NCBI RefSeq assembly: GCF_947499265.1
Contig: NZ_CANMNK010000005.1
Location: forward strand, 180,173-244,172
Reading direction: 5' to 3'
Length of the DNA stretch: 64,000 bases
From: an uncultured Roseobacter sp.
GTDB taxonomy: Bacteria; Pseudomonadota; Alphaproteobacteria; Rhodobacterales; Rhodobacteraceae
Shown here: positions 20,173-31,041 of the stretch, in pieces
Layout: each line of letters starts with the position of its first letter
Position numbering within the stretch: the stretch's first letter is position 1
Program-made: the position numbers and the translations under genes
The notes under the pieces: generated by a model
What the model was told of the DNA's origin: nothing
The model's database searches: none
Seen by the model: the letters and a program-made list of their open reading frames with translations, nothing else

Positions 20173-20892
20173 CTATGCAACAATCCGTACTTCGAGCGTT
20201 GTGCCACGGTTCTCCGTGTTTTCTATAACCTTCGCGTCACCGTCGTAGAGTTTCGCGATTTTTCTCGCAATCGCGAGCCCCATGCCGCTTCCCTCGACTT
20301 CATCGCGCGGTTTCAGCGTTGTCATCGCGCCAAATACGCGCGCGTGATAGCCAGACGGGATGCCCGGCCCATTGTCGCGCACCGTCAACACCACCTGGCT
20401 GCCTTCGCGGTAGCAGGACACAATGATTTTGCCGACCGAACGGTCATGATGTTTGACGGCATTCGAGATCAAGGCCGTCAACAGTGTCAGCACATCCCGT
20501 TCGCCCATTGTCAGCCGCGCGCAATCGAGGGCACGCACAACCTTGAAACCAGACGGAATGCGTACTTCTTCCAGCACCTCATCTAAGGCATCGTTTAGGT
20601 CCACCTCTTCGATGGCCTGCATGCGCCCGATCCGTGAAAAGGTCAGGAGATCGACCAGCATGCGGTCCAACCTGCCGGTATGCTTGTTCATGAGATCGAT
20701 GCTTTCGGCGACAGAGCCATCAACTTTAACGCCCGCTTCCGCCAGATCATCTTCGATCCATTGCGGCAATTCGATCAGAGCACGGACAGAATTGCGCACA
20801 TCATGACTGATCAAATAGATGAAATCCTCAAAGTCCTGCGACCCCGCAGGCAAAGATGTTTCGATGTCGTTGATGGCAATATTGCGGGTCAT
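20173..20892 (-). CDS. Soluble sensor-less histidine kinase
   Basis: H-box YLISHDVRNSVR, N-box LISNAVKHH, DNGPGIP, GSGMGLAIARKI. Confidence 0.9.
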   Translation of the reverse strand: MTRNIAINDIETSLPAGSQDFEDFIYLISHDVRNSVRALIELPQWIEDDLAEAGVKVDGSVAESIDLMNKHTGRLDRMLVDLLTFSRIGRMQAIEEVDLNDALDEVLEEVRIPSGFKVVRALDCARLTMGERDVLTLLTALISNAVKHHDRSVGKIIVSCYREGSQVVLTVRDNGPGIPSGYHARVFGAMTTLKPRDEVEGSGMGLAIARKIAKLYDGDAKVIENTENRGTTLEVRIVA

Positions 20893-21153
20893 GAAGTCGC
20901 GATCCTTAGAAGTGTCTTTTGCCGCACGCTAGCACCACCCGCTGAATACACCGTTAACAGGTGACACTTCGGGGAGAGGCAAATCAAATAGGGCGACTTG
21001 GCCGCAGGACCTGCCTCTTTGCATGCATTTTTGCGATCTGAAACTGGCAATCATCCGTAAACAGGTTGTCAGGTATAATCCTGCAACGCCTGACGCACGA
21101 CCGGAGCCCAAGAACGACTTGGCCAGATTTAGACAGCCGCAGAGGATCACGAT

Positions 21154-21576
21154 GTGATAACAGACGCGACATTCCTGCTGGTGGACGACGATGCGGTCGC
21201 CATTCTGGCCGTGCGGCGCGCGTTGAAAAGGCTGAAGATCACCAGCACTACACTTGCGGCAAGCGACGGCCAGGATGCCTTGGCTGTGCTGCGCGACGCT
21301 GAACCCGCAGAAAATAGCGCCGTGGTCCCGTTTATCGTTATCCTGGATTTGCAGATGCCGCGCATGGGTGGCTTGGAATTCCTGGATGCGCTGGCTGGTG
21401 ACGAGCGCCTGCAAGATGTCATGGTTCTGGTTTTTGCGCCTCCAGAAATGCACCACCTGATCAAATCCAAATATGACCAACACGTTCACGGTTTTTTGGA
21501 CAAGGACAGGACCGAAGAGACGTTGGCGCAGGCGCTGACCAAACTGCGGGACAGCAATGCGACCGTTTCGGGATAG
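21154..21576 (+). CDS. Response regulator receiver protein (Rcp1-like single domain)
   Basis: FLLVDDDAVAI, IVILDLQMPRMGGLEFLDAL, HGFLDKD. Confidence 0.9.
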   Translation: MITDATFLLVDDDAVAILAVRRALKRLKITSTTLAASDGQDALAVLRDAEPAENSAVVPFIVILDLQMPRMGGLEFLDALAGDERLQDVMVLVFAPPEMHHLIKSKYDQHVHGFLDKDRTEETLAQALTKLRDSNATVSG

Positions 21577-21657
21577 GTGACCAGAACCCTCTCGATGCGA
21601 ACAGAAAACACTTTGAAGCCATCCAAAATCGCCGCTTGATTGACTGATCCTGACCAT

Positions 21658-21690
21658 AAAAAAGGGCCCGCCAAAAGGCGAGCCCAATTC
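21658..21690 (-). terminator. Rho-independent terminator of groESL
   Basis: Minus strand GGGCTCGCC-TTTT-GGCGGGCCC-TTTTTT. Confidence 0.88.
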
Positions 21691-21710
21691 TTTCACCAGA
21701 TCGGCGTGGC

Positions 21711-23378
<1,668 letters not shown>

Positions 23379-23421
23379 CTAGTTTGAGTTCAGCGAGTGA
23401 AGGTCAGAGCAGCCAGAGGGC

Positions 23422-23709
23422 TTACTCGATGATCCCCATGATGTCGCTTTCCTTCATCATCAGCAGTTCCTCGCCGTCGAGCGTGACTTCTGTGCCGGAC
23501 CATTTGCCGAACAGGATCTTGTCACCGGCCTTCACGGCCATCTCGATCAGCTCGCCGCTGTCTTTGCGGGCACCCTCGCCACAAGCAACAACTTCACCTT
23601 CGGAAGGTTTCTCCTTCGCGCTATCGGGGATGATCAATCCGCCAGCGGTTTTTTCTTCGCTTTCCGTGCGGCGTACCAGCACGCGGTCATGAAGCGGTTT
23701 CAATGCCAT
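23422..23709 (-). CDS. groES: Co-chaperonin GroES
   Basis: [42 protein letters not shown]. Confidence 0.99.
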   Translation of the reverse strand: MALKPLHDRVLVRRTESEEKTAGGLIIPDSAKEKPSEGEVVACGEGARKDSGELIEMAVKAGDKILFGKWSGTEVTLDGEELLMMKESDIMGIIE

Positions 23710-23778
23710 CTTTGCAGCTCCTTAAGGCTCAAAGTTTCTCCCATTGGATCCGGGCGATACTCTTTTTCGCCCAAACCG

Positions 23779-23805
23779 TTATCACTCACCTCTATCGAGT
23801 GCTAA
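23779..23805 (-). promoter_or_regulatory. CIRCE element (HrcA operator) upstream of groESL
   Basis: TTATCACTC-N9-GAGTGCTAA, one mismatch to TTAGCACTC-N9-GAGTGCTAA. Confidence 0.95.
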
Positions 23806-23898
23806 CGCGGCATAGCTAGGCACCATCCGCCAGCGAGTCAACAGCGCGATTTGGAAAAATGTGCGGGTTTATGCACAGCCCTAAGATCCCAAGGGCCG

Positions 23899-24561
23899 CT
23901 AGGTGTCTTCCCAGCTATACGCCCAGTGGACAAGGCCCTCGCGCCCGGCGGCGGTGAGCGCGTAAATGCCCTTGGACACACGTTCAAACCATCCGTAATG
24001 ATTGTCCGCCATCAGGCGCGTCGCCGTCGCAACCCCGGTTGCTTTCGCAACCTCCGAGCCCTTGCTTGCCCCCTGTTCGGCGAGATGTGCGGCGCAGCGC
24101 AACGCGTCCTGTCTGTAGGAAGTCACCAATCCCAAACGGGCCTGACCACCCGCGTTCGGATCCCCCCGGCGTCGCGCGAACTCTTTGATGAGGGCGGTTT
24201 TGCGCTTGGCCGATTTACGCGGCGCGTAGGGCCCAGGGTCACAATGCACCTCCACGAAACCGTCTTTCAGCCGCACGGTCATGACGCCCAACCCCAGCCT
24301 GCGGGCCATCGCGATGGTCTGCTTGCGGGACTTCTGGCCCCGCTTTCCGGCTTTTCGCTCGAACACCATATAAACAGCGTCCGTCAGGGATAATCGCTCA
24401 ACGCATTGGTGGAACAAGGCCAATGACGGCGCGAGCTTCAACTCTACGACCACAAGGTCACTTTCGCCACGCATTGCCACGACATCCGCCGCGCCAACCT
24501 CGGCCTTGACGTCATAGCCCTGGCTTTCGAGCAGCCTCTTGATCGGCGGATAGAGATCCAT
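23899..24561 (-). CDS. DUF2161 family protein, putative PD-(D/E)XK-type phosphodiesterase
   Basis: GAADVVAMRGESDLVVVELKLAPSLAL (D...ExK), C-terminal winged-helix-like segment; start MDLYPPIKRLLE. Confidence 0.78.
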   Translation of the reverse strand: MDLYPPIKRLLESQGYDVKAEVGAADVVAMRGESDLVVVELKLAPSLALFHQCVERLSLTDAVYMVFERKAGKRGQKSRKQTIAMARRLGLGVMTVRLKDGFVEVHCDPGPYAPRKSAKRKTALIKEFARRRGDPNAGGQARLGLVTSYRQDALRCAAHLAEQGASKGSEVAKATGVATATRLMADNHYGWFERVSKGIYALTAAGREGLVHWAYSWEDT

Positions 24562-24837
24562 TTCCCGAGGCGCGTTCGATGGGGGATTTTTCGACCTTGG
24601 AATGATTCGTTCCCTTCGCGGATTTCGCAGACCAGCCACCCGTTTCAGGAGGGTATTCTCGCCTCGCGAGAGCCATTCCCGGCAGGGTCGAAAATTAACC
24701 TTAAGTGCCACAGATTTCACGGCATTAAACCAACCTCCGCGCTATGAACAAGGCATGATGTCATGCTAGCGTCCGCTCACTAAAACAACATAATGCCAAA
24801 ACGACGGCAAAAAAAACGGTGTAAAGAGGGTACCAAT

Positions 24838-25551
24838 ATGAAGATTAAGACACTCATCTCCGCGGTGGCGGCGGTCGTGATTTCCGCGACGGCGAGCCAT
24901 GCTGCGGTTTTTGACGGTAAATATCGCGCAACATCTGCCGTCGGCAATGGCGCAGACCACAGCGTGTGGTTGCAAGGCGGGCTGGGAACGGTCCACGGGC
25001 AATTCTTCGGGTCCGACTTCGATTTCGCTCCGGCTGCGGGCAAGCTGATGTTGAACAGTGACGACAGCGGGTATCTGAAGGGCCGGGCACAGTCGCAGAA
25101 CGATGCGACCAGCGGTTTTGACGTGATGTTCAATTTCGGGTCGGTGCCCGGCACGGAAAACCCGGTTTTCAAGAATGAGGGTGTCGATCCCATTGGTCCG
25201 ATCCGGCTTCTGGATATGACCGGCGGCATGCTGGTTGGGTTTGGCAAACTGGCCGGTTTGAACCTGAACGCGGTGCTGAAGCCAGCCAACTATCAATTTG
25301 CGGTTCAAGTTGGTGAAGGCGCCAACAACAAGAACCAAAAGCTTGGCCAAGCCTTCTGGTTCTCGCTCTCTGCGGGCAAGGGCTGTACCTTATGTGACGA
25401 GAACGCTCAGATCCGCCGTTTACAAACATCCAGCTATCGCGGCGACGTGAACATCGAGCTGGCGCCAGTGCCGCTGCCTGCGGGTGCTTTGCTGCTGCTG
25501 ACCGGTCTGGGCACCGTGGGTGTGATGCGCCGGCGGCGCAAAGCAGCGTAA
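24838..25551 (+). CDS. Secreted protein with VPLPA-CTERM sorting signal
   Basis: Signal peptide MKIKTLISAVAAVVISATASHA; C-terminus APVPLPAGALLLLTGLGTVGVMRRRRKAA. Confidence 0.88.
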   Translation: MKIKTLISAVAAVVISATASHAAVFDGKYRATSAVGNGADHSVWLQGGLGTVHGQFFGSDFDFAPAAGKLMLNSDDSGYLKGRAQSQNDATSGFDVMFNFGSVPGTENPVFKNEGVDPIGPIRLLDMTGGMLVGFGKLAGLNLNAVLKPANYQFAVQVGEGANNKNQKLGQAFWFSLSAGKGCTLCDENAQIRRLQTSSYRGDVNIELAPVPLPAGALLLLTGLGTVGVMRRRRKAA

Positions 25552-25577
25552 GCGGCCCACTTTGACCTACAACAGAA

Positions 25578-25609
25578 TGTCGCGCTGCCTTCGGGGGGCG
25601 CGACTTTCG
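25578..25609 (+). terminator. Terminator of VPLPA-CTERM gene
   Basis: GTCGCGC...GCGCGAC then TTTCGTTT. Confidence 0.65.
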
Positions 25610-25650
25610 TTTGAGATGACAGAAACCGCACCACGTCCTATCCTGGCCAG

Positions 25651-26004
25651 ATGACACGCGATGACTTCAACGCCTTTTGCGCGGCGCTCCCCGCGACAAC
25701 CCATGTGGTGCAATGGCGCAACGCTGATGTCTGGAAGGTGGGCGGCAAGGTTTTCGCCATTTGTGGCTGGAATGACGGGCTGGACGCCTTTACCTTCAAG
25801 GCCTCCGATCTCGCATTCGAAGTTCTGCAAGATACGCCGGGCGTGCGCCCGGCCCCCTATATGGCCTCGCGCGGGCTGAAGTGGCTGCAACACTATGCGG
25901 CACCTGGCCTCTCGGACAGTGAGCTTCAAAATCACCTGAAAGCATCATATGACATGGTCATCGCCGGATTGACCAAGAAGAAACGCGCCGAATTGAAGCT
26001 GTGA
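25651..26004 (+). CDS. MmcQ/YjbR family DNA-binding protein
   Basis: MTRDDFNAFCAALPATTHVVQWRNADVWKVGGKVFAI. Confidence 0.88.
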   Translation: MTRDDFNAFCAALPATTHVVQWRNADVWKVGGKVFAICGWNDGLDAFTFKASDLAFEVLQDTPGVRPAPYMASRGLKWLQHYAAPGLSDSELQNHLKASYDMVIAGLTKKKRAELKL

Positions 26005-26095
26005 TGCTGCGCCGCAGCAGAGGCGGGGTGACACCGGTGATGCCCGTGTTATAAGGCGCGAAATTTTTAGTTCCGCAACTGTAGGATTCCCCAGT

Positions 26096-27016
26096 ATGAC
26101 AACCCTCGTTTTTGGCCACAAATCTCCGGATACCGATAGCACCGGCTCGCCCATCATCTGGGCGTGGTACCTGAACCAGATCAAAGGCGTCGACGCCAAA
26201 CCGGTCCTTCTGGGAGAGCCAAACACCGAAGCGTTGTTCGTTTTGGACCGCTGGTCGCTGGACAAGCCCGAGATCATCTCTGAGGTTGCCGCGGACACGC
26301 CCGTGGTGATCGTGGACACAAACAACCCTGCGGAACTGCCGGACAACATCAATGATGCCGATATCCAGGGTATCATTGATCACCACAAGCTGGTGGGCGG
26401 GCTGGAAACCAAAGGGCCCATCGACATCCGCATCGAACCGCTCGCCTGTACCGCGACGATCATGTGGAAAATGATCGGCAAGGACTTGGCGCAGATGCCG
26501 CAGAGCATCCAGGGCGCGATGCTGTCCTGCATTCTCAGCGACACGCTGGAGTTCCGCAGCCCGACGACGACAAACGAGGACAAGGCCGTGGCCTGGGATC
26601 TGGCGCAGGCGCTGGATGTCAATATCTCTGAATATGCCGCAGAGATGTTTGCCGCGAAATCCGACGTCTCGGCCTTTTCCGAAGCCGAACTGCTGCGCAT
26701 GGACAGCAAGGAATACGAAGTCGGCGGCAAACAGTTCCGCGTCTCCGTTTTGGAAACGACCTCGCCAAAAATGGTGCTGGATCGCAAGGATGCGTTGATG
26801 GCGGCGATGCCCGGCGTCGCCGATGAGGACGGCGCAGATCAGGTCTTGCTGTTTGTCGTCGATATCCTGCAGGAAGAAGCGACGCTGATGGTCCCGAATG
26901 ACCTTGTGAAATCCGTGGCTGAAAAGAGCTTTGACGCTAGCGTGGATGGCGACACGGTCGTTCTGCCCGGCATCATGAGCCGCAAGAAGCAGATCATTCC
27001 CAATCTGAAGGTCTGA
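26096..27016 (+). CDS. ppaC: Manganese-dependent inorganic pyrophosphatase
   Basis: FGHKSPDTDSTGSPIIWA, VDTNNPAELP, IIDHHKLVGG, SRKKQIIP. Confidence 0.96.
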   Translation: MTTLVFGHKSPDTDSTGSPIIWAWYLNQIKGVDAKPVLLGEPNTEALFVLDRWSLDKPEIISEVAADTPVVIVDTNNPAELPDNINDADIQGIIDHHKLVGGLETKGPIDIRIEPLACTATIMWKMIGKDLAQMPQSIQGAMLSCILSDTLEFRSPTTTNEDKAVAWDLAQALDVNISEYAAEMFAAKSDVSAFSEAELLRMDSKEYEVGGKQFRVSVLETTSPKMVLDRKDALMAAMPGVADEDGADQVLLFVVDILQEEATLMVPNDLVKSVAEKSFDASVDGDTVVLPGIMSRKKQIIPNLKV

Positions 27017-27022
27017 TATCCC

Positions 27023-27049
27023 GGCCCGCAGCTCCGGCGGCGGGCTTTT
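27023..27049 (+). terminator. Rho-independent terminator of ppaC
   Basis: GGCCCGC...GCGGGCTTTT. Confidence 0.6.
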
Positions 27050-27114
27050 CAACAGGTGGGCCGGTCGTGGGTTGATCGACCGTGCCTGACAGCAGCAATA
27101 AAGCGGGCCGGAAC

Positions 27115-27987
27115 ATGACACGCATCATCACTTCTCTCAGCGAGATCTCCGCGCAATATGATGCGCTCTTCGTCGATCTGTGGGGGTGCGTTCACAACGG
27201 CGTCTCCGCCCTGCCCAAAGCGGTCGCCGCCCTGAAAGACTATCGTGCATCCGGCGGCAAGGTTGTCCTGGTGACAAACTCGCCCCGCCCCCGCGCTGGC
27301 GTCGAAAAGCAACTGGTGGCTTTTGGTGTGCCGGACGACAGTTGGGACACCATCGCCACCTCGGGCGACAGCGCGCGCTCGGCCATGTTTCGCGGTGTGG
27401 TGGGGGAAAAAGTCTGGCACATCGGCTATCCTGGGGATGAACGGTTCTTTGAACCCATCGGTGTGGTGCAAAACCCTGTGAACGTATGCGCCGTGCCTCT
27501 GGAAGAGGCCGAGGGTATCGTCTGCACGGGCCCGCGCGATCCGCTGGCCGACCCCGACGTTATGCGCCCCGAGTTTCTGATGGCCAAACAGCGCGGGTTG
27601 AAACTGCTCTGCGCCAATCCCGACATCGTTGTCGACCGGGGCGAGCAACGAGAATGGTGTGCGGGCGCGCTGGCGCAACTCTATACCGACATGGGCGGTG
27701 AGAGCCTCTACTTCGGTAAACCGCACCCGCCGATCTATGATCTGGCGCGCCGCAGGCTCTCCGCGCTCGGCACGGATGTGCCCGACAATCGCATTCTGGC
27801 GATCGGGGACGGCGTGCTGACGGACATCGCAGGCGCCATGGGGGAGGACATCGATTCGCTGTTCATCTCCGGCGGTCTCGCCGCGGCGGAGACCAAAACA
27901 AACAGCGATCCCGATCCAGATGCGCTAAAGGATTATTTACAAAGGGAAATGTCCAACCCAACCTATACGATAGGGTTCCTGCGCTGA
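27115..27987 (+). CDS. HAD family hydrolase, TIGR01459-like (NagD-type)
   Basis: ALFVDLWGCVHNG, VLVTNSPRP, FGKPHPPIYDLA, LAIGDGVLTDIAGA. Confidence 0.9.
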   Translation: MTRIITSLSEISAQYDALFVDLWGCVHNGVSALPKAVAALKDYRASGGKVVLVTNSPRPRAGVEKQLVAFGVPDDSWDTIATSGDSARSAMFRGVVGEKVWHIGYPGDERFFEPIGVVQNPVNVCAVPLEEAEGIVCTGPRDPLADPDVMRPEFLMAKQRGLKLLCANPDIVVDRGEQREWCAGALAQLYTDMGGESLYFGKPHPPIYDLARRRLSALGTDVPDNRILAIGDGVLTDIAGAMGEDIDSLFISGGLAAAETKTNSDPDPDALKDYLQREMSNPTYTIGFLR

Positions 27988-28077
27988 CCTATTTTTTCCT
28001 TGCTTTTCTGCAGTTGCGAAGTAATAAAGTTTCAACCGTTACATCGTAATGATCAGAAAATTACCGGAAGGGTCATC

Positions 28078-28521
28078 ATGTTGGACAATCTGCCCCGCGG
28101 CACCATCTGCATCGAGGACATCGAAATGGGCATGTCGCGCCACCTGCAAAAGGTGGTGACGGACGAAGACATCGAGATGTTTGCCCAGATTTCGACCGAC
28201 CGGAACCCGGTGCATCTGGATGATGACTACGCCCGCGACACGATCTTTGAGGGGCGTATTGCCCATGGGATGCTGACCGCGGGCCTGATCTCGGCAGTGA
28301 TCGGCGAGCAACTGCCCGGGCACGGCACCGTCTACATGGGCCAGTCCCTGAAGTTTCTGGCCCCGGTCCGCCCGGGCGATCTTGTCTACGCCGAGGTGAA
28401 GGTCATCGACATCGAAATGGCCAAACGCAGGGTCAAGCTGGAATGCCACTGTTCGGTAGACGGCAAGAAAGTCCTGATCGGCGAAGCCACTGTGATGGCA
28501 CCGTCACGCAAGTTCGACTGA
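28078..28521 (+). CDS. MaoC family dehydratase
   Basis: ISTDRNPVHLDDDYARDTIFEGRIAHGML hot-dog hydratase motif. Confidence 0.92.
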   Translation: MLDNLPRGTICIEDIEMGMSRHLQKVVTDEDIEMFAQISTDRNPVHLDDDYARDTIFEGRIAHGMLTAGLISAVIGEQLPGHGTVYMGQSLKFLAPVRPGDLVYAEVKVIDIEMAKRRVKLECHCSVDGKKVLIGEATVMAPSRKFD

Positions 28522-28601
28522 CCTCACCCCTGCTGCGCCACCACCCTTTCTGACAGGTCAGAGCGCTTGCGTGTCTTGCGCGTCGAGGCTACGCAAGGCG
28601 G

Positions 28602-29534
28602 ATGAGGATTATCCGCGACTACCAATTTGTTGACCCCGAAAACCGCGGCGCCAGCGCGGCGATTGGCAATTTTGACGGCGTGCATCTGGGCCATCAATCG
28701 GTGATCGATCTGGCCCGGCAGGTTGAACCTGATGCGCCGCTGGGGATTGTCACCTTTGAGCCGCATCCGCGCGTGCATTTCGCCCCCCACGCCGCCCCCT
28801 TTCGGCTGATGAGCCGCGAAGCCCGCGCCAGCCGCCTGGAAAAACTGGGGGTGCAACGGCTCTATGAGTTGAACTTCAACGCCGCACTGGCGGCGCTCAC
28901 GCCAGAAGAGTTCGCCCGCAAAGTCATTGCCGATGGGTTTGGCCTGAAACACGTGATCGTGGGCGCTGATTTCTGTTTCGGCAAGGGGCGTGCCGGTACC
29001 ATTGATGATTTGCGACAGTTTGGCCAGGATATGGGCTTTGGCGTCACCATTGCGCCGCTGATCGAACAAGCGGACAAGACAGTTTCCTCCACGGCGATCC
29101 GCAAGGCGCTGAGCGATGGCGATCCCCGGCTCGCCGCGGATATGCTGGGCCACTGGCACCGGATCGAAGGACCGGTGATTGGCGGCGAACAGCGCGGGCG
29201 CGAGCTGGGCTATCCCACGGCCAACATGTCCATCGAAGGGCTGCATCCGCCCGCCTTTGGTGTCTATGCGGTGTTGGTCGACGTGCTGGAAGGCCCGCAT
29301 CAGGGCAGCTATCACGGCGTTGCCTCCATGGGGGTGCGTCCGATGTTCGGGGAAAATCGCCCCAACCTGGAAACCTTCATCTTTGACTTTCAGGGGGACC
29401 TCTACGGCACGCCGCTGTCGGTTGCGCTTGTCGAGCATCTTCGCCCGGAAGAAAAGTTCGACAGTCTGGACGCGCTGATTACGCAAATGGACGCGGATAG
29501 CGCACAGGCCCACCGCATTTTGGGGGCGCTGTGA
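28602..29534 (+). CDS. ribF: Bifunctional riboflavin kinase / FAD synthetase
   Basis: IGNFDGVHLGHQSVID, VGADFCFGKGRAG, SSTAIRKALSDGD, GYPTANM. Confidence 0.96.
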   Translation: MRIIRDYQFVDPENRGASAAIGNFDGVHLGHQSVIDLARQVEPDAPLGIVTFEPHPRVHFAPHAAPFRLMSREARASRLEKLGVQRLYELNFNAALAALTPEEFARKVIADGFGLKHVIVGADFCFGKGRAGTIDDLRQFGQDMGFGVTIAPLIEQADKTVSSTAIRKALSDGDPRLAADMLGHWHRIEGPVIGGEQRGRELGYPTANMSIEGLHPPAFGVYAVLVDVLEGPHQGSYHGVASMGVRPMFGENRPNLETFIFDFQGDLYGTPLSVALVEHLRPEEKFDSLDALITQMDADSAQAHRILGAL

Positions 29535-30001
29535 GCGATCCCATCGACCGCAGTGGCCTGAAAGACAGGTTCTGGGAGCGCAAACCGCTGACCAAGATGT
29601 CCCAGAAGGAATGGGAATCGCTCTGCGATGGCTGCGGCAAATGCTGCCTCAACAAACTCGAGGATGAAGAGAGCGGTGCCGTTGCGCTGACCCGCATTGC
29701 CTGCCGCCTGCTGGACGATAGCACCTGCCGCTGTGCGCATTATGAAAACCGCCACCAGTTCATCCCTGAATGCATCGTGCTGAAACCTGACAATCTGGAC
29801 ACGCACGCCTATTGGATGCCTGAAACCTGCGCCTACCGGCTGCTGTGGCAAGGGGATCCCCTGCCCGACTGGCACCCGCTGATCAGCGGCACGGCGCAAT
29901 CGGTACATGACGCGGGCGTGTCTGTGCAGGGCTGGACGCTCAGCGAATTTGACATCCCCGAAGACGAGTGGGAAGAGCATATCATCGAGGAGCCTGTCTG
30001 A
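29531..30001 (+). CDS. YcgN family cysteine cluster protein (UPF0260)
   Basis: GTG start; WESLCDGCGKCCLNKLEDE, CRLLDDSTCRCAHYENR. Confidence 0.9.
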   Translation: MSDPIDRSGLKDRFWERKPLTKMSQKEWESLCDGCGKCCLNKLEDEESGAVALTRIACRLLDDSTCRCAHYENRHQFIPECIVLKPDNLDTHAYWMPETCAYRLLWQGDPLPDWHPLISGTAQSVHDAGVSVQGWTLSEFDIPEDEWEEHIIEEPV

Positions 30002-31041
30002 TGTTTTTTGCCTCCGACAACGCAGGGCCTGCGCTGCCGCAAGTGATGCGCCGCATGGCGGAAGCCAACACCGGCTATGCGATGCCCTATGGCGCGGATC
30101 CGGTCATGGAGGAGGTCCGGCAGCAGATCCGCGATATTTTTGAAGCCCCGGAGGCCGCCGTATATTTGGTTGCCACGGGCACGGCCGCGAACGTGCTGGC
30201 GCTGGCCTGTTACTGCCAACCTTGGCAGACGGTGTTCTGCAGCCACATCGCGCATATTCAGGAGGATGAGTGCAACGCCCCTGAATTCTACACCGGCGGC
30301 GCCAAGCTGTGCCTCGTGGACACACCCGACAAGATGACGCCCGGCGGATTGCGCGCCCGGATCAAGGCGGAAGGCGTGCGTGGCGTGCACGGGCCCGAAC
30401 GCGGGGCCGTTTCGATCACCCAGGTGACGGAACGCGGCAGTGTCTACACGCCGGACGAACTCCAGGCCCTGACTTCAGTGGCCAAAGACTTCAACCTGCC
30501 GGTGCATCTGGATGGCGCGCGTTTCGCAAATGCGCTGGCGGCGCTGGGATGCTCAGCGGCGGAGATGACGTGGAAAGCAGGCATTGACGTGGTCAGTTTT
30601 GGCGGCACGAAAAACGGCTGTCTGGGCGTCGAGGCCGTGGTGTTCTTCGACTCTGAAAAGGCGTGGGAGTTTGAGCTGCGGCGCAAACGCGGGGCGCATC
30701 TCTTCTCCAAACACCGGTTCCTGTCGGCGCAAATGGCTGGCTATCTGCAGGACAATGCCTGGCTGGAGGCCGCCAGAAACGCCAATGCCAACGCCGCCCG
30801 GCTCACAACTGGGCTGCGCGCGGCGGGCGCAGTATTCGAACACGAACCGCAGGCAAACATGATCTTTGCCCGCTTTGCCCGCCGGGTGCACCAGCGCCTG
30901 CACGATGCGGGTGCCGTCTACTACATCTGGTCGGGCAGACTCGCGGGCGATGACCCGGACGAGTTGCTGACGGCGCGGCTGGTATGTGACTGGTCGATGA
31001 CGGCGGAGCAGATCGATCTATTCCTCAGCCACTTCGAGTAG
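30001..31041 (+). CDS. Low-specificity L-threonine aldolase (beta-eliminating lyase family)
   Basis: MFFASDNAGPALPQVMRRM, VHLDGARFANAL, SFGGTKNGCLG PLP-lysine. Confidence 0.92.
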   Translation: MFFASDNAGPALPQVMRRMAEANTGYAMPYGADPVMEEVRQQIRDIFEAPEAAVYLVATGTAANVLALACYCQPWQTVFCSHIAHIQEDECNAPEFYTGGAKLCLVDTPDKMTPGGLRARIKAEGVRGVHGPERGAVSITQVTERGSVYTPDELQALTSVAKDFNLPVHLDGARFANALAALGCSAAEMTWKAGIDVVSFGGTKNGCLGVEAVVFFDSEKAWEFELRRKRGAHLFSKHRFLSAQMAGYLQDNAWLEAARNANANAARLTTGLRAAGAVFEHEPQANMIFARFARRVHQRLHDAGAVYYIWSGRLAGDDPDELLTARLVCDWSMTAEQIDLFLSHFE

